Assembly (NCBI RefSeq): GCF_040605455.1
Contig: NZ_JBEXCV010000181.1
Coordinates: 1-16,168, forward strand
Direction: 5' to 3'
From: Embleya sp040605455
GTDB taxonomy: Bacteria > Actinomycetota > Actinomycetes > Streptomycetales > Streptomycetaceae
DNA length: 16,168 bases
Shown: in pieces, positions 14,501-16,168 of the stretch
Numbering within the stretch: position 1 is the first letter of the stretch
Layout: each line of letters opens with the position of its first letter
Notes under the pieces: model-generated
What the model was told of the DNA's origin: nothing
The model's database searches: none
The model's input: the letters and a program-made list of their open reading frames with translations, nothing else
Program-made: the position numbers and the translations under genes

Positions 14501-15099
14501 TTCAGAGCAATTTCGGAGAGCAAGGCAACTTCGAAGTCGTGGCCCCCCTGACCGGCGGCGGCCTGGGCCTCTTCTTCCGCGACAATGACAGTCCCGCCAT
14601 GTCGTGGGCCGGACCCTTCCAATTTGGCACCGGTCTGGGCAACGTGGACGGGGTGGCCATGATCCAGAGCAACTTCGCGGGCGGGAACCTGGAAGTCGTG
14701 GCTCGCGTCGGTTCGCAGCTGTTTCACCTCGTACGCAGCTCCAAGGCACCCCTGATCTGGGGAGAACCAATCGCCATCGCCCCCGCGTCAGGGGTCAGTG
14801 GAAATCCGGTCCTCATTCAGAGCAATTTCGGAGAGCAAGGCAACTTCGAAGTCGTGGCCCCCCTGACCGGCGGCGGCCTGGGCCTCTTCTTCCGCGACAA
14901 TGACAGTCCCGCCATGTCGTGGGCCGGACCCTTCCAATTTGGCACCGGTCTGGGCAACGTGGACGGGGTTACCATGATCCAGAGCAACTTCGCGGGCGGG
15001 AACCTGGAAGTCGTGGCTCGCGTCGGTTCGCAGCTGTTTCACCTCGTACGCAGCTCCGAGCCACCCCTGATCTGGGGAGAACCAATCGCCATCGTTTGA
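11584..15099 (+). CDS. galactose-oxidase-like copper radical oxidase with terminal repeats
   Basis: This 1171-aa protein should oxidise an alcohol or sugar to the aldehyde with release of H2O2, using one copper and a Tyr-Cys radical. Residues 1-230 hold beta-rich segments containing a duplicated 82-residue unit. About 240-420 is a beta-sandwich-like domain (DDFSTGLDSF...LTLDEIEA). The Kelch-type propeller follows at about 425-870, and a DUF1929-like E-set domain at about 875-960. Family residues visible are Cys506 (DLFCCGH), Tyr576 (GRWYPT), Tyr790-His791 (RGYHSV) and His905 (THAFNSDQR). These correspond to the cross-linked Cys/Tyr, axial Tyr and two His ligands. Residues ~965-1171 carry two near-identical 105-residue units built from GNFEVV/GNLEVV blades, which look like a carbohydrate-binding propeller. 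AGGAAGG (11567-11573) lies 10 nt before ATG 11584. No signal peptide or membrane anchor is visible, which is odd for this class. Codons are less GC-biased than in the left genes. Confidence 0.92.
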   Translation: MPSIRIDARSLTSKKFLIPGQVATPIDAATVTTLELAPGTYVFQQMSGPPATFTFDVTPDGLVTYDPASDGFLAGRLTGTLIVHGFIITVDGRALSHDLIPVLPGNSDPLSRDSTHELTLIPGDYRLALVSSVADFAFALAIDGRVSVEPRFTGFAEAAEQTLTIHGYRITVDGRALSHDLIPVLPGNSDPLSRDSTHELTLIPDEVYRFLPRDAGMSFTVTLDIYGAVSVVPGGLIVQRSPLQDRLLDDFSTGLDSFAVPLSTTTDRRQTGAMLGGERSTSVTNLASPKGAPARFDVGGAGRGLQVTLGVDQQARVQVGYGLRNDGTPAPLGVNLHDGGVDRLRITTSRVSGSTDAKVTIFTSAGPSSARVRSSGGLIEFRFVDFTGPGSQDFTDVSHIVFEFISVGSLTLDEIEACGPHRVSHLMSWNPRTDESGKLAVHAALVHTGKIVFFSGDEHDPGRHFLGRSDRRHIDSTRIYDCRSGAVRVLPSPEVPPDARSPDLFCCGHALLPDGRLLVAGGTETWAFGLGDPDPGGHHVNQHFTGLRYTWIFDPEAPPGANPWIRVADMRDGRWYPTLVTLGDGDCLALWGHPSQATHGVHSNHDVEVFSGRSKSWTVLGLLPVSNQATLVYPRLHVLTNGEVFFATPMEGACKVWNRFASTQLRDIAQPPLDVDYHGFSTTSVLLPLNPPHYEPRILLYGAAQPVVISPLDDKAEWKVTSPRQPIAGSRFRKRFFSTAVILPTGEIMACGGFDVGDGRAMLETELYDPATGEWTTLPDTGTAKVERGYHSVALLMPDGRVFTAGSNDHADWSYHNQSKYPVIEGQPLPDLPKTEADIVNGATVDNRETRIEIYDPPYIGRSDRPRISSTPSSITYGSSFLVDTSDDVERIHRVALLRAGSATHAFNSDQRYVGLGFTRRSGQLEVTAPPNGNVAPPGWYLLFIAATADSQVVPSEGVFVHLSVGARDPVLIQSNFGEQGNFEVVAPLTGGGLGLFFRDNDSPAMSWAGPFQFGTGLGNVDGVAMIQSNFAGGNLEVVARVGSQLFHLVRSSKAPLIWGEPIAIAPASGVSGNPVLIQSNFGEQGNFEVVAPLTGGGLGLFFRDNDSPAMSWAGPFQFGTGLGNVDGVTMIQSNFAGGNLEVVARVGSQLFHLVRSSEPPLIWGEPIAIV
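11845..12194 (+). repeat. tandem internal duplication in the oxidase N-terminus
   Basis: Bases 11845-11948 recur at 12091-12194, an offset of 246 bp (82 codons). Only one of the 104 positions differs (C at 11940, G at 12186). The repeated part encodes ITVDGRALSHDLIPVLPGNS and onward. The bases between the copies are related only loosely at protein level (TLIVHGF and TLTIHGY). So a short block has been copied or homogenised recently inside an older repeat array. Confidence 0.85.
14489..15094 (+). repeat. tandem duplication of lectin-like blades in the oxidase C-terminus
   Basis: Bases 14489-14779 recur at 14804-15094, an offset of 315 bp (105 codons). I count four differences in 291 bp, giving Ala to Thr, Lys to Glu and Ala to Pro. 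Each unit holds two related blades, one with QSNFGEQGNFEVVAP and one with QSNFAGGNLEVVARV, so four blades are present in total. The duplication is recent or maintained by gene conversion. Confidence 0.88.
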
Positions 15100-15125
15100 G
15101 TCGCCAGGGATATGGGAGGAATTGC

Positions 15126-15437
15126 GAGGAGCATAAGTTCGGAGAATGGCAGCTGCTGGCCGAAGGTGCCCCCGACGACGCGACCGCCGACTACCTCCAC
15201 CACTACTTCGAGCCCACCGCCCGCGCCATCGACGGCCTGGAGAAGGCCCTGGCCGGCCTCGGCCTCCTCGACGACGCCCTCGCCCTGGACCTGCGCAAAC
15301 CCCAGGACTACTTCCACCGCGTGTGGTCCACCGCCTTCCGCGCCACCGACCTCGCCGACGCGCACGACGACGAGCAGAGCGAGTACAGCAGAACGTCCAC
15401 AGTCGACGGCGACGCACCCGAACAGGACCCTGCATGA
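15126..15437 (+). pseudogene. C-terminal tail of a truncated gene, probably a recombinase
   Basis: About 100 codons without a start read EEHKFGEWQLLAEGAPDD, then ATADYLHHYFEPTARAIDGL, a helical segment and QDYFHRVWSTAFRATDLAD before TGA. The translation and codon bias are those of a real gene. The frame passes upstream into the oxidase gene in another phase, so the gene has lost its 5' part. Its TGA overlaps the ATG of the DUF6262-like gene by 4 bp (ATGA, 15434-15437). In Tn554/RIT-like operons the gene in this position is a tyrosine recombinase, so I infer a recombinase tail. I see no catalytic motif that proves it. Confidence 0.5.
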
Positions 15438-16027
15438 ACACCGCCAGCGCCTCCGAACCCCGCACCGCGGCGGCCCTGGCCGCCCGCCGTCGCAAGACCG
15501 AGACCGCCCTGGAACGCGTCCACCAGGCCATCACCCGACTCCGGCGGGAGAAAGCCCAGGTCAGTGTTGCCGCCGTCGCCCGCCGAGCGAACGTCTCGCG
15601 CACTTTCCTCTATGACAACGCCGAGGCCAGAGCCGCGGTCGCCGCAGCGATGGACCAAGCCGACGAACGCCGGTCCCGCACGCTCGCGGAGCAGGACGAC
15701 GAGCGCGAGGCGACCTGGCGCGAACGCGCGCTGAACGCCGAGGAGGCCCTCAAGGCCGCCCACACCGAGATCCTCGCCCAGCGGGACCGGATCGGCGAAC
15801 TCCTGGGACAGATACGCGACTTGGAAGCCGAGTGGACACAAGAAGCCGTCCAGCGGATCACCACCGAGAACACCACCCTCAAACAGCGCGTCCGCCGGCC
15901 CACCACCGACAACCGCACCCTCGAGGAGCGACTCAAGGCCGCCCGCACCAACCTCCGCTTCCAGGACCGACGCATCGCCGACCTCGAAGCCCAGATCACC
16001 GACCCCTCGCAGGGAGTTCAGCGATGA
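15434..16027 (+). CDS. DUF6262-like HTH/coiled-coil protein of a recombinase operon
   Basis: This 197-aa protein resembles the small third gene (TnpC-like, DUF6262) found after two tyrosine recombinases in Tn554/RIT-type elements. There it is thought to help transposition by binding DNA or the recombinases. Residues ~10-70 hold a helix-turn-helix of TetR-like appearance (KAQVSVAAVARRANVSRTFLYD). Residues ~75-190 are a long heptad-rich coiled coil (EEALKAAHTEILAQRDRIGE, then LKAARTNLRFQDRRIADLEA). ATG 15434 overlaps the upstream stop by 4 bp, so translation is coupled. A same-frame extension to 15146 exists but is an Arg/Pro-rich shadow of the upstream frame. The stop again overlaps a possible ATG (16024). 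With its recombinase partners truncated, it is likely stranded. Confidence 0.78.
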   Translation: MNTASASEPRTAAALAARRRKTETALERVHQAITRLRREKAQVSVAAVARRANVSRTFLYDNAEARAAVAAAMDQADERRSRTLAEQDDEREATWRERALNAEEALKAAHTEILAQRDRIGELLGQIRDLEAEWTQEAVQRITTENTTLKQRVRRPTTDNRTLEERLKAARTNLRFQDRRIADLEAQITDPSQGVQR

Positions 16028-16056
16028 CCTCGACGATTGCGACACACCGCTCCTGA
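16024..16056 (+). CDS. possible 10-codon ORF overlapping the DUF6262-like stop
   Basis: ATGA at 16024-16027 gives a third coupled start in the operon style seen here. The frame encodes only MTSTIATHRS before TGA. It is either chance or the broken beginning of a following gene. No family can be assigned. Confidence 0.15.
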   Translation: MTSTIATHRS

Positions 16057-16103
16057 CGGCGCGACTCGTGCCGGGGAGCCCGGCCCCCCGAGGCCGGCGC
16101 GCG

Positions 16104-16168
16104 CCCCCCCCCCCACCCACAACGCCAAAAAAACAACCAACCACCACCCCACCAACACCACCAGTAAA
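16104..16168. other. low-complexity A/C tail, probable assembly edge
   Basis: From C11 (16104-16114) onward the sequence is almost only A and C, including A7 (16127-16133) and CCACC-type runs, until the final GTAAA. On the other strand this is G/T-rich, typical of poor read ends from two-colour sequencing. It does not resemble the neighbouring coding DNA and should not be interpreted biologically. Confidence 0.6.

Noticed and set aside
16057..16168. Streptomyces linear-chromosome telomere
   Set aside because: The sequence lacks the palindromic GC-rich hairpin series of telomeres and is mostly A/C low-complexity.

Overview
The window is high-GC actinobacterial DNA, most like Streptomyces or a close relative. 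The evidence is strong G/C third-position bias, GTG/TTG starts, GGAGG-type ribosome sites, and several mobile-element families common in Streptomycetaceae. It reads as an accessory region or whole contig: there are few housekeeping genes, many truncated genes, and the last ~65 bases are low-complexity A/C sequence that looks like an assembly edge. All family names come from motif recognition by eye, without database searches.

Left part (1-4118). An IS630-type transposase (159-1214) keeps its DDE residues but has a small C-terminal frameshift. To its right is the last ~40 codons of an alpha/beta hydrolase (to 1347), so a host gene was probably cut by the insertion. Convergent with it on the minus strand is a large FtsX/MacB-type ABC permease (1372-3840), with no ATPase gene in view. 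A decayed N-terminus of a different transposase/integrase follows (4119-4232).

Middle (4590-6123). A short AT-rich promoter with a palindrome precedes a DUF234-type ATPase (4645-6123) that carries a P-loop at its N-terminal end and a PD-(D/E)xK-like motif at its C-terminal end.

Recombinase module (6174-10993). The 3' end of a minus-strand transposase abuts a tyrosine recombinase that has lost its 5' end. This recombinase overlaps by 4 bp a second, very large tyrosine recombinase (7468-9945). Both retain the R-K-H-x-x-R-H-Y catalytic set. At the stop codon of the large one begins a series of short direct repeats, TAGTTCAGRGAA (9943, 10134, 10727). The second and third copies bracket a minus-strand cassette with a VOC/glyoxalase-like gene and a coupled 43-codon ORF. 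Directly after the third copy lies the C-terminal remnant of a paralogue of the large recombinase. Recombinase, repeated sites and cassette together are the most interesting signal here.

Right part (10994-16168). A hairpin-rich stretch and a decayed IS110-type transposase lead to an intact 1171-aa galactose-oxidase-like copper radical oxidase (11584-15099). It has near-identical internal repeats at both ends and no visible signal peptide. After it come the C-terminal tail of another gene (probably a recombinase) and a DUF6262-type HTH/coiled-coil protein (15434-16027), overlapping by 4 bp. This looks like the end of a Tn554/RIT-like recombinase trio. The oxidase therefore lies between pieces of two recombinase modules and may be mobile cargo.
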